From an uncultured Bacteroidales bacterium (GTDB taxonomy: Bacteria; Bacteroidota; Bacteroidia; Bacteroidales; UBA4417), in assembly GCA_937965665.1 (NCBI GenBank), contig CALCJE010000072.1:1-25017 (forward strand): a stretch of DNA of 25,017 bases, read 5' to 3'. Made by a program: the position numbers and the translations under genes. Under the pieces are notes generated by a model. It saw nothing but the letters and a program-made list of their open reading frames with translations. It did no database searches and was not told where the DNA came from. Shown piece by piece: positions 14,234 through 23,965 of this stretch; position 1 is the first letter of the stretch, and each line of letters begins with the position of its first letter.

Positions 14234-14923
14234 ATGCTGGCCGAACTTCAACAGGTGACAAAATATTACGGGCCACCAGGCTCGACTCAGAGCAGCCGGG
14301 TGCTGCACGAAATTTCATTACAAGTAGCCGAATGTGAAAATATCGCAATTTTAGGCCCATCGGGTTCGGGCAAAAGTACCTTGCTTAACATCCTGGGCAC
14401 ACTCGACAGTCCAACTTCGGGAAAAGTAATACTAAAAGGTATTTCGGTAAATGAAATGGATGAAGACCATCTGGCTGAAACCAGGAACAAATATATAGGC
14501 TTTGTTTTCCAGATGCACTATTTGCTACCGCAGCTAACACTACTCGAAAATGTATTGCTGCCTCTTTTGCCGCAAAAAGATAAGGCTTTACAAAGAAACG
14601 CACATGAACAGGCTTTGCAACTGCTTGACCGGGTAGGGCTTTCGCAACATCGGCACAAATTCCCCGCTCAACTTTCGGGCGGAGAATGCCAGCGAACGGC
14701 TGTTGTACGTGCGCTCATTAATAAACCAAGGCTTCTTCTGGCAGATGAGCCCACCGGCTCGCTTGATGCAGCAAATGCCTCGCAACTTGCCGACCTGCTA
14801 GCTGAACTCAATAAGGAACAAGGCGTAGCTATGGTTATTGTGACCCATTCCATGGAGCTGGCAGGAAGATCCGATAAAATATACCGACTGCAGGAAGGAA
14901 AATTAGTTGCCGGGAAACCATAA
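14234..14923 (+). CDS. ABC transporter ATP-binding protein, LolD/MacB-like
   Basis: 229 residues, the normal length for the LolD/MacB/FtsE ATPase group. Walker A GPSGSGKS at 41-48; Q-loop VFQ at 91-93, followed by LLPQLTLLENV; signature LSGGECQR at 147-154; Walker B LLLADEP at 167-173; D-loop SLD at 176-178; H-loop His205. All catalytic residues are present. It precedes a large FtsX-type permease on the same strand by 144 bases, so the two form an ABC system that uses ATP hydrolysis to move or extract substrates (lipoproteins, peptides or small molecules) from the inner membrane. The substrate cannot be told from the sequence. Confidence 0.92.
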   Translation: MLAELQQVTKYYGPPGSTQSSRVLHEISLQVAECENIAILGPSGSGKSTLLNILGTLDSPTSGKVILKGISVNEMDEDHLAETRNKYIGFVFQMHYLLPQLTLLENVLLPLLPQKDKALQRNAHEQALQLLDRVGLSQHRHKFPAQLSGGECQRTAVVRALINKPRLLLADEPTGSLDAANASQLADLLAELNKEQGVAMVIVTHSMELAGRSDKIYRLQEGKLVAGKP

Positions 14924-15067
14924 GATTTAAACATTTCATTTAACCCTGATGACTTAACCAATACAGGGTAAGAAATCAGGCAGAGCCAAAATAGGCCTGT
15001 CAACAAAAAATTTTAACCTGCCTGCATTTAATCTCCCCGAAACAGGATTTAATACCCTTACCCATTA

Positions 15068-18000
15068 ATGACCATTACCAGGCTCCTCATCCGCAATTTA
15101 CAATATTACCGCAAATCGTGGCTAAGTATACTTGCCGGAACGGTTTTGAGTACCGCTGTGCTTACAGGTGCTTTAATTGTCGGCGATTCAGTCCGTTACA
15201 GCCTTGGTCGGCTGGCTGTTACCAGGCTTGGTAAAATTCATTATTCCATTCAGCCAGGCGATCGTTTCTTCAGGCAGCAACTGGCAGCCGAACTTGCCGG
15301 GCAAACCCAAGGCACTGTGGCGGCAGTGCTGAAACTCGATGGCATAGCCGGCAACACTGATAAAAACAAACAACTGAACCGGGTCGAAGTGCTTGGCATT
15401 GACAAACAGTTTTTAAAATTGTGGGATTCCGCCCCCCAACTACCTTCCGAAGACGAAGCCATCATCAGCAAAAATACAGCTTCAAAACTTGACCTGCACC
15501 CCGGTGATGAAATCCTGCTCAAAATCCGTACACAATCTAAAGCCTCGGATAATGCCCCCTTTGTTTCGCAAAAAGAACCTTTGGTGGCGTTCCGACTGAA
15601 AATTGCCTCGATAGCCGACGATGCGCAGATGGGGCGTTTCAGCCTGTTAACAAACCAGTCAGCACCTTATAATATTTTTGTTAACCAGGCTTTGCTTGCC
15701 CGAAAAGTTTCATTGAAAAGCTATGCAAACCTGTTGCTGATTGCTGATCCGGTTGCCGGAGTTTTATCGGTACAAAAACTGGATTTGCTGGTTCGCAGAT
15801 GCTGGCAACCGGAAGATGTTGGTTTGCACCTGGATGCACTCACATTAAAAAACACTTTTGAGCTGAGGTCGGATCGTATATTTATAGATGAAAACACTGC
15901 ATCGGCCATACAACAAACCATTCCTGGTGCCCAGCCCATATTAACCTACCTGGTAAACGATCTTTACACAAAAAATAACTCTACCCCCTATTCCTTTGTA
16001 ACGGCAACCGCTTTGCCTGCTTTTCCTTTATCGGATCATGAGATCATTATAAACAATTGGCTTGCAGTCGACCTAATGGTGAAGCCTGGCGACTCCATAA
16101 GTCTGAAATACTTTAAAATGGGTGCTTTGCGCAAATTAACCGTCGACAGCGCCCGTTTTTGTATAAAATATATTGTACCCATCACAAACCCGATTTTCGA
16201 CCGTACGCTGATGCCCGATTTCCCCGGCATGTCAGAAGCCGGCAACTGCCGTGAATGGGAAACCGGGGCTCCGGTTAATCTTGATAGAATCAGGGATAAA
16301 GACGAAAAGTACTGGAACGACTATCGCGGTAAACCCAAGGCTTTTATTTCGCCAACAGCCGGGCTCCGCATCTGGAATAATTCTTTTGGCAATACAACGG
16401 CATTTCGTTTTACAGCCGACAGCTCCACCATCGGAAGCCTTAAGATAAACCTGATGTCACGGCTCAGGCCATCCGAAAACGGGTTACGCATAATAAATGC
16501 ATATAGCGATGGCAAAACAGCTGCGGCAAATTCGACCGATTTCGGAGGACTTTTCCTGAGCCTCAGTTTCTTTATCATTACCGCTGCATTGCTTCTCACG
16601 GCATTATTATTCTCGCTTCACGCCCAAAAACGAAAATCCGAAACTGCCATTATGGCTGCCATGGGATTCCGAAAAAAGGAGATTATCAGGATTCTTTTCT
16701 TGGAAACTTTAGTCGTAATTATATCGGGCAGTATCCTGGGTACTATTGCAGGCGTGTTTTATAACAAGCTGATTCTGGCAGGCCTAAACACTTTATGGAA
16801 TGATGCGGTCCGGACCAACATGCTGCAAATGCACATTGATGCCACAACCCTGCTGATAGGTTTTGCTGCCGGCGCGATAACAGCGATGTTATCAGTAGTG
16901 TACGGGCTGTTTCACAACTTCCGCAGTCCCTTATCCGAAATGGTGAAAAGTGCATCCCTTGGTGGGCGGGCATTTCGGACGGCCCCCGGCAAAACCAGCC
17001 TTGAGTTGGCCATACTGTTCGCGTTAAGTGCGATGGCAGCGATCATTTATTCCCTGCAACCTGGCCATGCCGATTTATCAGAAATGTTTCTTACGGCTGG
17101 GGGATTATTTATGCTTTCGGGAATCATATTCCTGTATTATGCAATGCTGCATTCCGGTCAAAAAACAAATGAATCCGGACCACAACTTTTCACTTTGACT
17201 TTGCGGAATGTGAGCATGAAAAAAAGGCAAACCATTACCGCGGTTGCGTTGCTGGCAATCGGAACCTTCTCGGTAATAATTACCGGCGCCCATCGCAAAA
17301 CGTTTTATGGCACCGAAATTAACCCACAATCAGGTACAGGAGGCTTCCTGTTTTGGGCTGAATCGACCATACCGGTATTGAATGACCTGAATTCGATTGA
17401 AGGAAAGAAAAAATACGGACTTGCTGATGAAGCAGATTTGAAACAGGTGCATTTTATGCAGATGCTGAGCCTTCGCGGAAACGATGCCAGTTGCCTGAAT
17501 CTCAACCAGGTTTCGCAGCCTACCATGCTTGGCATACCATCTTACTATTTCGATAAACGACAGGCATTTAGCTTTAGTGGGCTTCACCCTGATGTTGATG
17601 ACCAGCATCCATGGCTTACCTTGAATAAAGAACTGGCAGCAGGAGTTATCCCCTGTTTTGCGGATCAAACCGTAATTACCTACGGAATGCAGAAAAAAAT
17701 AGGCGATACCTTGTTATACACCGACGAAAACGGGAAACCACTGAAAATTAAAATCATGGGCGGACTCAACAACTCGGTTTTCCAGGGAAACATATTGGTT
17801 TCGGCTGAGCTTTTCAGCAAATATTTTCCTTCGGCAGGAAGTTCGGAACTGATGCTTATTGATGGCGATTTCAGGCAGCAAAAGGCTATTGCCGAAAGGC
17901 TCGAATACATTTTTCAGGATTTTGGAATGCTTGTAACACCGGCATCCGAACGCCTTGCACAATTCAACTCGGTTGAAAACACTTACCTCTCGGTGTTTAT

Positions 18001-18361
18001 GTTGCTGGGTGGGCTTGGTGTATTAATCGGAACCTTCGGGCTTGGAATTGTGGTTTTTAAGACGATTCGGGAACGTGAAGCTGAAATGGCCCTTTACCAG
18101 GCCATCGGCCTTGGAAAAAGATTAGTTCTGCGCCTGGTGTCAGCTGAGTACCTGTTGATTTTGATTTCGGGACTGCTCATCGGGACCCTGTCGGCTTTAA
18201 TTGGATTAATTCCTACTATCCTGATGCATGACACACCCATACCCTGGGCGTTTATTGCCATCATACTGCTGGTTATATTTACCAGCGGTTTGCTGTGGAT
18301 CTTTTTCCCGGTAAGGACAGTTTTGAGGAAAAACCTGGTAAAATCACTTCGTACAGAGTAA
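15068..18361 (+). CDS. FtsX/MacB-type ABC transporter permease
   Basis: 1097 residues, larger than ordinary LolC/MacB permeases. The layout is duplicated: an N-terminal helix (about 17-40), a large periplasmic domain of roughly 450 residues, an FtsX helix block with helices near 497-520, 540-565 and 590-615, two connecting helices near 645-690, a further helix near 720 starting the second half, a second periplasmic domain, and a final FtsX block (about 975-1000, 1020-1050, 1060-1085). This gives about ten helices, as in the ten-helix FtsX permeases that work as a single chain with one ATPase dimer. It pairs with the ATPase gene just upstream. The long periplasmic domains suggest capture of an extracytoplasmic substrate. 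Substrate unknown. Confidence 0.88.
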   Translation: MTITRLLIRNLQYYRKSWLSILAGTVLSTAVLTGALIVGDSVRYSLGRLAVTRLGKIHYSIQPGDRFFRQQLAAELAGQTQGTVAAVLKLDGIAGNTDKNKQLNRVEVLGIDKQFLKLWDSAPQLPSEDEAIISKNTASKLDLHPGDEILLKIRTQSKASDNAPFVSQKEPLVAFRLKIASIADDAQMGRFSLLTNQSAPYNIFVNQALLARKVSLKSYANLLLIADPVAGVLSVQKLDLLVRRCWQPEDVGLHLDALTLKNTFELRSDRIFIDENTASAIQQTIPGAQPILTYLVNDLYTKNNSTPYSFVTATALPAFPLSDHEIIINNWLAVDLMVKPGDSISLKYFKMGALRKLTVDSARFCIKYIVPITNPIFDRTLMPDFPGMSEAGNCREWETGAPVNLDRIRDKDEKYWNDYRGKPKAFISPTAGLRIWNNSFGNTTAFRFTADSSTIGSLKINLMSRLRPSENGLRIINAYSDGKTAAANSTDFGGLFLSLSFFIITAALLLTALLFSLHAQKRKSETAIMAAMGFRKKEIIRILFLETLVVIISGSILGTIAGVFYNKLILAGLNTLWNDAVRTNMLQMHIDATTLLIGFAAGAITAMLSVVYGLFHNFRSPLSEMVKSASLGGRAFRTAPGKTSLELAILFALSAMAAIIYSLQPGHADLSEMFLTAGGLFMLSGIIFLYYAMLHSGQKTNESGPQLFTLTLRNVSMKKRQTITAVALLAIGTFSVIITGAHRKTFYGTEINPQSGTGGFLFWAESTIPVLNDLNSIEGKKKYGLADEADLKQVHFMQMLSLRGNDASCLNLNQVSQPTMLGIPSYYFDKRQAFSFSGLHPDVDDQHPWLTLNKELAAGVIPCFADQTVITYGMQKKIGDTLLYTDENGKPLKIKIMGGLNNSVFQGNILVSAELFSKYFPSAGSSELMLIDGDFRQQKAIAERLEYIFQDFGMLVTPASERLAQFNSVENTYLSVFMLLGGLGVLIGTFGLGIVVFKTIREREAEMALYQAIGLGKRLVLRLVSAEYLLILISGLLIGTLSALIGLIPTILMHDTPIPWAFIAIILLVIFTSGLLWIFFPVRTVLRKNLVKSLRTE

Positions 18362-18420
18362 AGACAAATCGCACCAGGTACAAGCCTGCGCTATTGTTAC
18401 CTACATCTTCAATTAATTAG

Positions 18421-18428
18421 TATTTTTG
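18421..18428 (+). promoter_or_regulatory. Candidate -7 promoter element for the histidine kinase gene
   Basis: TATTTTTG matches TAnnTTTG and lies 92 bases from its first base to the ATG at 18513. A TTG at 18394-18396 stands 24 bases upstream and may be the -33 part. The leader would be about 75 bases. Confidence 0.5.
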
Positions 18429-18512
18429 TTGGTACATCAGTTTTAACACAAATATCCGGGCACTGAAACATTTACTGCCAAAAACTGGTTTATAACCATA
18501 AGCAACGCATAA

Positions 18513-20195
18513 ATGATAAAGCTTAAAACAATATTTGAACGGGTAATTTTATTGCTCTCCATATCGTCCATAATATTCCTGCTGCTTTTTGTATCGCTCT
18601 ATTTTTATACCCTTGTGCAGGAAAAACTGGTACACGATTCGGCACAGTCGCAGTTTTACAACGAGGTGGAATCGTTGCTCGACCTGAATTCCGAGTCCAT
18701 GCGCATAGCAGCCAACGATTTTACCAGCTCCGACGAACTTATTGAATTTACAAAAAGCAGGGATCCCCGCTGGTACAACCAACATATTTTTGGCGCGATA
18801 AAAAGCCTGAAGGTTGATTATATCTGCGTTTACGACACTGCTTATAACATTATCAGCGAAGCCTCGTCCGAAAAAATATTGTCGCGCAGGTTTATCCCCA
18901 CAGCAGCAGTTTCAGAAATGCTGGAAAAAAGATATTCCAATTTTTTCCTGGTAACCACCGAAGGTCTTGTTGAGGTAAGTGCATCTTCCATACATCCAAC
19001 CTTCGATCGGTTTCACAACAAAACAAAACCCGCCGGCTATGCTTTCCTGGTTAGGCTTTGGGACCAGTCGTTCAAAACCAAGCTCAGCAAAATTACCAGT
19101 TCGCATGTCGATTTTCAACAATCGGATCAGATAAACAGTGCCAACGATTATAGCATTGTTGCCATTGCTATTAACCTGAAGGATGCCGCAAATAAAACCG
19201 TATCGAACATCATTTTCAGCCGTAATTTTAACCTGAATTTCCGCACCTCCAAAACCCTGCTGTTTATTACGGTAATAGCATTTTTTATCGGGCTGGTAGT
19301 TTATATTGTTTATGCCCGTAAATGGATATACCAGCCGCTGAACCTTATCACCCGGATCCTCGAATCGGAAAACAGCGATTCCATCAGGAAGCTACAGCTC
19401 TCGGCTGGTGAATTTAAATATATCGGGGTGTTATTCGAGGATTATTTCAACCAGCGTAAAACACTCGAACATGCCAAACAGAAGGCCGAAGAAAGCGATA
19501 AACTCAAATCGGCATTCCTTTCGAATATAGCCCACGAAATCCGAACCCCCATGCATGGTATACTCGGGTTTGCCGAAATGTTGAAAACCGTTTCGCTCAC
19601 CCAGGAACAGATGCAGGAATACATTGCCATTATTGAGAAAAGCAGTGCCCGCATGCTGAATACCATTACCGACCTGATCGAAATTTCGCGGATTGAATCA
19701 GGACAGGCAGAAGTAAAACTTTCGTTGGTAGATATTGGCGGACAGATGGAAAGCGCGTACGCAGTTTTTAAATCAGAAGCCGATAAAAAAGGACTTCAAC
19801 TTATTTTTAAAAACACGCTCAACATCGAAGGAATGCATATTCGCACCGATCGCGAAAAGCTTGATATTATTATTACACAGCTGCTCAAAAACGCCGTAAA
19901 ATATACAAAAAAAGGCTTCATCGAAATTGGTTTCGAACAAAAGGGCGACCTGATTGAATACTATGTAAAAGATACCGGCATTGGTATTGAAAAAGACAAA
20001 CAGCAGGCTATTTTTGGCCGTTTTACACAGGCCGACAATTCACTTTCGAAGACATATGAAGGCTTTGGACTTGGATTGTCTATTACCAAAGCATATGTTG
20101 AAATGCTCGGTGGAACCATTTGGGTTGAAAGTGAACCAGGGGAAGGATCGACATTTTACTTTACCGTTGCTGTTGAGGCAAGTACACATTTGTAA
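18513..20195 (+). CDS. Membrane sensor histidine kinase (CHASE4-like sensor)
   Basis: 560 residues. TM1 at about 11-33 and TM2 at about 249-268 enclose a periplasmic sensor of about 215 residues that resembles CHASE4 (DPRWYN...VDYICVYDTAYNII). A degenerate HAMP-like/coiled segment (270-330) joins the HisKA domain, with the phospho-acceptor His341 in AHEIRTPMHGILGFAEM. The ATPase domain has the N box (LLKNAVKYTKKG), G1 (DTGIGI), F box (FGRFTQ) and G2 (GFGLGLSI). All kinase motifs are intact. No receiver domain is fused and no response-regulator gene lies next to it, so it is an orphan in this window. Ligand and target unknown. It has its own upstream -7 element and a 150-base gap after the permease gene. 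Confidence 0.92.
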   Translation: MIKLKTIFERVILLLSISSIIFLLLFVSLYFYTLVQEKLVHDSAQSQFYNEVESLLDLNSESMRIAANDFTSSDELIEFTKSRDPRWYNQHIFGAIKSLKVDYICVYDTAYNIISEASSEKILSRRFIPTAAVSEMLEKRYSNFFLVTTEGLVEVSASSIHPTFDRFHNKTKPAGYAFLVRLWDQSFKTKLSKITSSHVDFQQSDQINSANDYSIVAIAINLKDAANKTVSNIIFSRNFNLNFRTSKTLLFITVIAFFIGLVVYIVYARKWIYQPLNLITRILESENSDSIRKLQLSAGEFKYIGVLFEDYFNQRKTLEHAKQKAEESDKLKSAFLSNIAHEIRTPMHGILGFAEMLKTVSLTQEQMQEYIAIIEKSSARMLNTITDLIEISRIESGQAEVKLSLVDIGGQMESAYAVFKSEADKKGLQLIFKNTLNIEGMHIRTDREKLDIIITQLLKNAVKYTKKGFIEIGFEQKGDLIEYYVKDTGIGIEKDKQQAIFGRFTQADNSLSKTYEGFGLGLSITKAYVEMLGGTIWVESEPGEGSTFYFTVAVEASTHL

Positions 20196-20353
20196 ACTGC
20201 ATTCCGAGCTCAATCATTTGAATATCTGAATTATGCATAGGCAATCTGAATCCTGGGTTCACTCGCAAAGTGTGCACTATGCACTGTTTAAAAATTAAAT
20301 GGTTACCCAAACGTTGGCACCAGCAATCAAAATCATAAAACTTTTATAATCAA

Positions 20354-21586
20354 ATGTTTACAAAGCGTTTAAAACAAAAATCAACTTTACTTTTAATCGC
20401 GATCGCGTTTATACAATGTGGTATTTCAGCACAAAATCAGCAGTTGGCACTAACGCCACCCATGGGATGGAACAGCTGGAACCTCGTTGAAGCCGAAGTA
20501 AGTGATCCGCTTATCCGCGAAATTGCTGATGCTATGGTTTCGACCGGGATGAAGGAAGCCGGTTATCAATATATTATTATCGACGATTTCTGGGTAGGCG
20601 GGCGCGATGCCACCAACCATCTTTTCCCTGATCAGAAACGTTTCCCGCAAGGAATGAAGGCCCTGGCAGATTATGTGCATTCAAAAGGCCTGAAGTTGGG
20701 CATTTATTCCGATGCCGCCGAATACACCTGTGGAGGCGTTACTGCAAGTTATAATTTCGAGGAGTTGGATGCGCAAACCTTTGCCGGCTGGGGAATTGAT
20801 TACCTGAAATATGATTACTGCAATGCACCTGAGGATGTTACCACAGCTTTTACCCGGTATAAAAAAATGGGCGATGCACTCAAAAAAACCGGAAGGCCAA
20901 TGGTATATGCCATCTGCGAATGGGGACAACGTAAACCCTGGCTTTGGGCCCGTGCTGCCGGCGGACAATTGTGGCGTACCACCTGGGATTCGCGCGATGT
21001 ATGGCAATCGGACAACAAAGACCTGACCGGGATAATGGAAATTTTCGATCAGCAGAAAGACTTGGCTCAGTATGCCGGGCCCGGTGGCTGGAACGATCCC
21101 GACCTGTTGATGGTGGGTTTATACGGCAAGGGCAAATCATCCTCGGTAGGCGGACGTTTTAAAGGTTGCAACGCCATTGAATACCGCACCCATTTTATAC
21201 TCTGGGCCATGCTTTCTGCTCCTTTGATTGTTAACCTCGATGTAAGATCGATGGAGAAAGAAACGGCTGATATCCTGCTGAACAAAGAAATAATAGCCAT
21301 CAACCAGGATAGCCTGGGAAAGCAGGCGGTAACTCTTTTCACACGTGATAGTGTGCAGGTTTTGAAAAAGGAACTTCAGAACGGTGATCTGGCTATCTGC
21401 GTTTTTAATCGCGGTGATCAGCCTGCGACATTCAACCTCAATCTGAAAAAAGATCTGAATATCTGGTTTCCGGCTTCGGTGCGCAATATACTTGATAATG
21501 AAACCGTTAAAAAAGCTTCGAAACTCACAAACAGATTGCTGTCACACGATTGCAGAATTTACCGTATATCAAAAATTAAATCATAA
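20354..21586 (+). CDS. Secreted alpha-galactosidase, GH27 family
   Basis: 410 residues. Signal peptide residues 1-26 (LLLIAIAFIQCGISA, cleaved before Gln27); the Cys22 context does not fit a lipobox well. The mature enzyme starts with the GH27 hallmark LTPPMGWNSWN (32-43), then IIIDDFW (74-80), the catalytic nucleophile Asp154 in YLKYDYCN, and the likely acid/base Asp212 in LWRTTWDSRD, followed by GGWNDPDLL. A C-terminal beta domain covers about 320-410. GH27 enzymes remove terminal alpha-galactose (or alpha-N-acetylgalactosamine) with retention; here the plain D-x-x-K-Y-D form favours alpha-galactosidase. No SusCD pair or other glycosidase is nearby, so this is not a classical polysaccharide locus within the window. 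Confidence 0.93.
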   Translation: MFTKRLKQKSTLLLIAIAFIQCGISAQNQQLALTPPMGWNSWNLVEAEVSDPLIREIADAMVSTGMKEAGYQYIIIDDFWVGGRDATNHLFPDQKRFPQGMKALADYVHSKGLKLGIYSDAAEYTCGGVTASYNFEELDAQTFAGWGIDYLKYDYCNAPEDVTTAFTRYKKMGDALKKTGRPMVYAICEWGQRKPWLWARAAGGQLWRTTWDSRDVWQSDNKDLTGIMEIFDQQKDLAQYAGPGGWNDPDLLMVGLYGKGKSSSVGGRFKGCNAIEYRTHFILWAMLSAPLIVNLDVRSMEKETADILLNKEIIAINQDSLGKQAVTLFTRDSVQVLKKELQNGDLAICVFNRGDQPATFNLNLKKDLNIWFPASVRNILDNETVKKASKLTNRLLSHDCRIYRISKIKS

Positions 21587-21984
21587 ATATCTCTTATTTC
21601 GCTAATAAGCAATTATATACAGCTATTGCTGTACGACAGGCAAATTCGTTTTTTCCTCCCCTTGTGAAGACTTCTGCAAAGGAAGCTGATCCAATCATCA
21701 TGTCACAAACCAACCTTTCAGTTGAACAATAAATTATTGCTGTAGTATTATCGCTACAAAATATAGATATGGCTAACTACATTATATGGGTTATCGCCGC
21801 TACATTAAACCAGGATATTTTGATTTCAATTTGCATAAATTAAGAATCAGCATAAAATCTATTTTAAATTCCGGAACTGATGAAAAGGAGTTCAGAATTC
21901 TGAAAATCAGCCTATAAACACTTCTTCCGAACAAACAGTTTTTTTTAACAAACATAGTGAGTATTAACAACAAGTACGATTGTT
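21587..21984. other. Intergenic region without recognised genes
   Basis: About 400 A+T-rich bases between the alpha-galactosidase and the lipoprotein gene. A small perfect hairpin (TACAGC/GCTGTA, 21618-21633) with a 4-base loop lies 32 bases after the stop of the GH27 gene and could help end transcription, although no T tract follows it. Only short chance open frames are present, and I found no exact -7 element ahead of the lipoprotein gene. Confidence 0.55.
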
Positions 21985-22965
21985 ATGAGAATTAAAAAGA
22001 ATTTTATTCATCTGTTGGCCATTGCTGTTTTGGCTGGAACAACAGTTGTAAACAGTTGCAGCAAAGACAATACCTCGGACAATGAACAGCAAACACCTGA
22101 TTATTCACAATCCGGCAACTGGCTATCAATTCCTGCTAAACTTTACCCGGTGGATGTTTTTTACCTGTATCCTACTTCCTGGACAAATACCGATACCATC
22201 CCTGTCGTTTCGGCAATCGATGACACATCGATGCTGAGAATGGCACCGCTGGCATTTTTACGACAAGCCACTGCATTTCAAACAGTTGCCAACGTATATG
22301 CTCCCTTCTACAGACAAGGAAATCTAACTAAAAACTCCCCCTCCGTTACAGCAGGGATTCCTACTTCTGATGCCACTGCTGCATTCGATTACTATATAAA
22401 ACATTTCAACAACGGGCGGCCGTTTATTTTAGCCGGTCATTCGCAGGGTTCAAATGTATTAAGCAATATGCTGGCAGGTTATCTCAAAGAAAACCCGCAG
22501 GTATATTCCCGAATGATTGCCGCTTATGTTATTGGCTATCCGGTTACAAAAGAATACTTAAAAAATAATCCCCACCTTAAGTTTGCCACCGGCCCTGACG
22601 ATGTCGGCGTTATCATTTCCTATAATACCGAAGCTCCTGATATAGCAATAAAAAATCCGATATTATGGGGAATGGTAGGTGTTGTGATAAATCCGATAAC
22701 CTGGACACGGAGCCAGGCAACAGCTACCATGGAACAAGGCCTGGGATCATTTATGAAAGATGCAACCGGTTCGTATTTCCCGGTTCCTCAATGTGCTGAT
22801 GCCACTATCGACACAACACTCGGCGTGTTATTCGCCAACTCCACGTATAGCAGTGCACTGGCCGCTTCAACCAAAGGAGTTTACCACAACCTCGATTACC
22901 CGTTTTATTATTTTAACTTACGCGAAAATGCATCGAGGAGGATAGCCAAATTTTTAAACAGGTAA
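21985..22965 (+). CDS. Lipoprotein alpha/beta-hydrolase, DUF3089-like
   Basis: 326 residues. A lipoprotein signal peptide ends at VVNSC with the acylated Cys25, so the protein is membrane-bound, facing the periplasm or cell surface. The segment VDVFYLYPTSW (early strand) and the nucleophile elbow GHSQG with Ser153 in FILAGHSQGSNVL place it in the alpha/beta-hydrolase fold, and the overall pattern matches DUF3089-type lipase-like proteins. The sequence before the elbow (ATAAFDYYIKHFNNGRPFIL) is typical of that family. The substrate is unknown; an esterase or lipase activity is likely. It ends just before a strong terminator hairpin and is convergent with the next gene. Confidence 0.8.
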   Translation: MRIKKNFIHLLAIAVLAGTTVVNSCSKDNTSDNEQQTPDYSQSGNWLSIPAKLYPVDVFYLYPTSWTNTDTIPVVSAIDDTSMLRMAPLAFLRQATAFQTVANVYAPFYRQGNLTKNSPSVTAGIPTSDATAAFDYYIKHFNNGRPFILAGHSQGSNVLSNMLAGYLKENPQVYSRMIAAYVIGYPVTKEYLKNNPHLKFATGPDDVGVIISYNTEAPDIAIKNPILWGMVGVVINPITWTRSQATATMEQGLGSFMKDATGSYFPVPQCADATIDTTLGVLFANSTYSSALAASTKGVYHNLDYPFYYFNLRENASRRIAKFLNR

Positions 22966-22971
22966 TAAGCC

Positions 22972-23012
22972 AAAAAGAGAGCGATAGTCTTTAACTGATC
23001 GCCCTCTTTTTT
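22972..23012. terminator. Bidirectional intrinsic terminator between convergent genes
   Basis: AAAAAGAGAGCGAT (22972-22985) pairs with ATCGCCCTCTTTTT (22998-23011) with a single mismatch across 14 bases and a 12-base loop. The right arm runs into a T tract on the + strand and the left arm gives a T tract on the - strand, so it can end both the lipoprotein transcript and the NmrA-like transcript. Confidence 0.88.
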
Positions 23013-23042
23013 AAAATATCTATGTGATTTGATTGTAACAAA

Positions 23043-23933
23043 CTATGCCTGGGCATAAGCAGCAGCGAAAACCGGGGCAAAGGTTTCGAGATTATTTTTA
23101 CCAAAGGTCGCAGAGCGGCTTTGGTTATATTCGGCAGCCATTTCGCCGCTTCGCATAGCAGCTCCCATTTCGGCGTAATTTTTTGCAACATCTTCGGGTA
23201 CCCCGTTCTGCAACATTCCTCCAATGGTATCGGCATCGGTAAAATTAACCCATTTCAAATCAGGCTTACCTATGGCTTTACCCAGGATAGCAGCAACCTG
23301 TTCCGTTGTTTTTTCGTCGCTTACAATGTATTTTACACTCTTGCCTTCGAATGATAGGTGAAGCAGTTCCTCAGCTGCAACATCGGCAATATCGCTGGTA
23401 TCGGCAACAACAAGGCGGGTACCTTCGCCATAATTGCCCCCGATTATACCCATATGTTTTATCATGCCGATATTGGCAAAGAAATTATAAAAGAAAAATC
23501 CGGGGCGCAGGTGTTTTACATTTACGCCATCCAGGGCATTCAATGCCTGTTCAACATGGTATAAACCGCTGACAGGTCCGCAGCCATCGGGCATATGTGC
23601 CCCGATACTGCTCAGGTTTACTACGTTTTTAACCCCGGTTGCAGCAATAGCCTGTGCATAAATTTTGCCAATTCCGGCAATGTGCTGTTTCCAGTTGCTT
23701 GCGCTGAAAGTTGGGGGAACCATAGTATAAACCGCATCGGCTCCTTTAAAGGTATCGGTAATAAAAGCCAGGTCACTAACCGATCCAATGGCTGCTTTTG
23801 CACCCAGCGCTTCTATTTCCTTTTTACGGTCGGCATTGCTGCTGATAACGGTTACTTCGTGTTTTGCCGCTGTTAACTTCTCAACCAACGGCCGGCTGAT
23901 ATGGCCCAAGGAGCCTGTGACTACAATTTTCAT
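23043..23933 (-). CDS. NmrA-like NAD(P)-binding protein (atypical SDR)
   Basis: 296 residues from the ATG read at 23933; a longer upstream open frame crosses the promoter and is not used. It begins MKIVVTGSLGHISRPLVEKL, a Rossmann fold with the TGxxGxxS form of the dinucleotide loop, followed by VTVISSNADRKKEIEALGA (second strand, cofactor choice) and NVVNLSSIGAH (strand with the SDR-like Ser). It lacks the classic YxxxK pair, as is usual in NmrA/QOR2-type atypical SDRs. These act as quinone or small-molecule NAD(P)H oxidoreductases or as redox-sensing binding proteins. It is divergent from an HxlR regulator gene, a very common pairing in which HxlR controls the reductase in response to electrophiles or oxidants. 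Confidence 0.85.
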   Translation of the reverse strand: MKIVVTGSLGHISRPLVEKLTAAKHEVTVISSNADRKKEIEALGAKAAIGSVSDLAFITDTFKGADAVYTMVPPTFSASNWKQHIAGIGKIYAQAIAATGVKNVVNLSSIGAHMPDGCGPVSGLYHVEQALNALDGVNVKHLRPGFFFYNFFANIGMIKHMGIIGGNYGEGTRLVVADTSDIADVAAEELLHLSFEGKSVKYIVSDEKTTEQVAAILGKAIGKPDLKWVNFTDADTIGGMLQNGVPEDVAKNYAEMGAAMRSGEMAAEYNQSRSATFGKNNLETFAPVFAAAYAQA

Positions 23934-23957
23934 AATTTTTGCTTTTAATTGATGGAA

Positions 23958-23965
23958 CAAAGGTA
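23958..23965 (-). promoter_or_regulatory. Candidate -7 element for the NmrA-like gene
   Basis: Read on the - strand this is TACCTTTG, an exact TAnnTTTG match, 24 bases before the ATG at 23933. It overlaps by two bases the -7 element of the divergent HxlR gene. Confidence 0.5.

Noticed and set aside
15068..20195. Sensor kinase as regulator of the upstream ABC exporter (Bce-like module)
   Set aside because: The kinase has a large CHASE4-like sensor, its own promoter element and no response regulator beside it, unlike intramembrane-sensing BceS kinases; linkage is not supported.
21769..21843. 24-residue hydrophobic open frame in the gap before the lipoprotein gene
   Set aside because: Too short, with no promoter, ribosome site or known peptide pattern; chance is likely in A+T-rich DNA.
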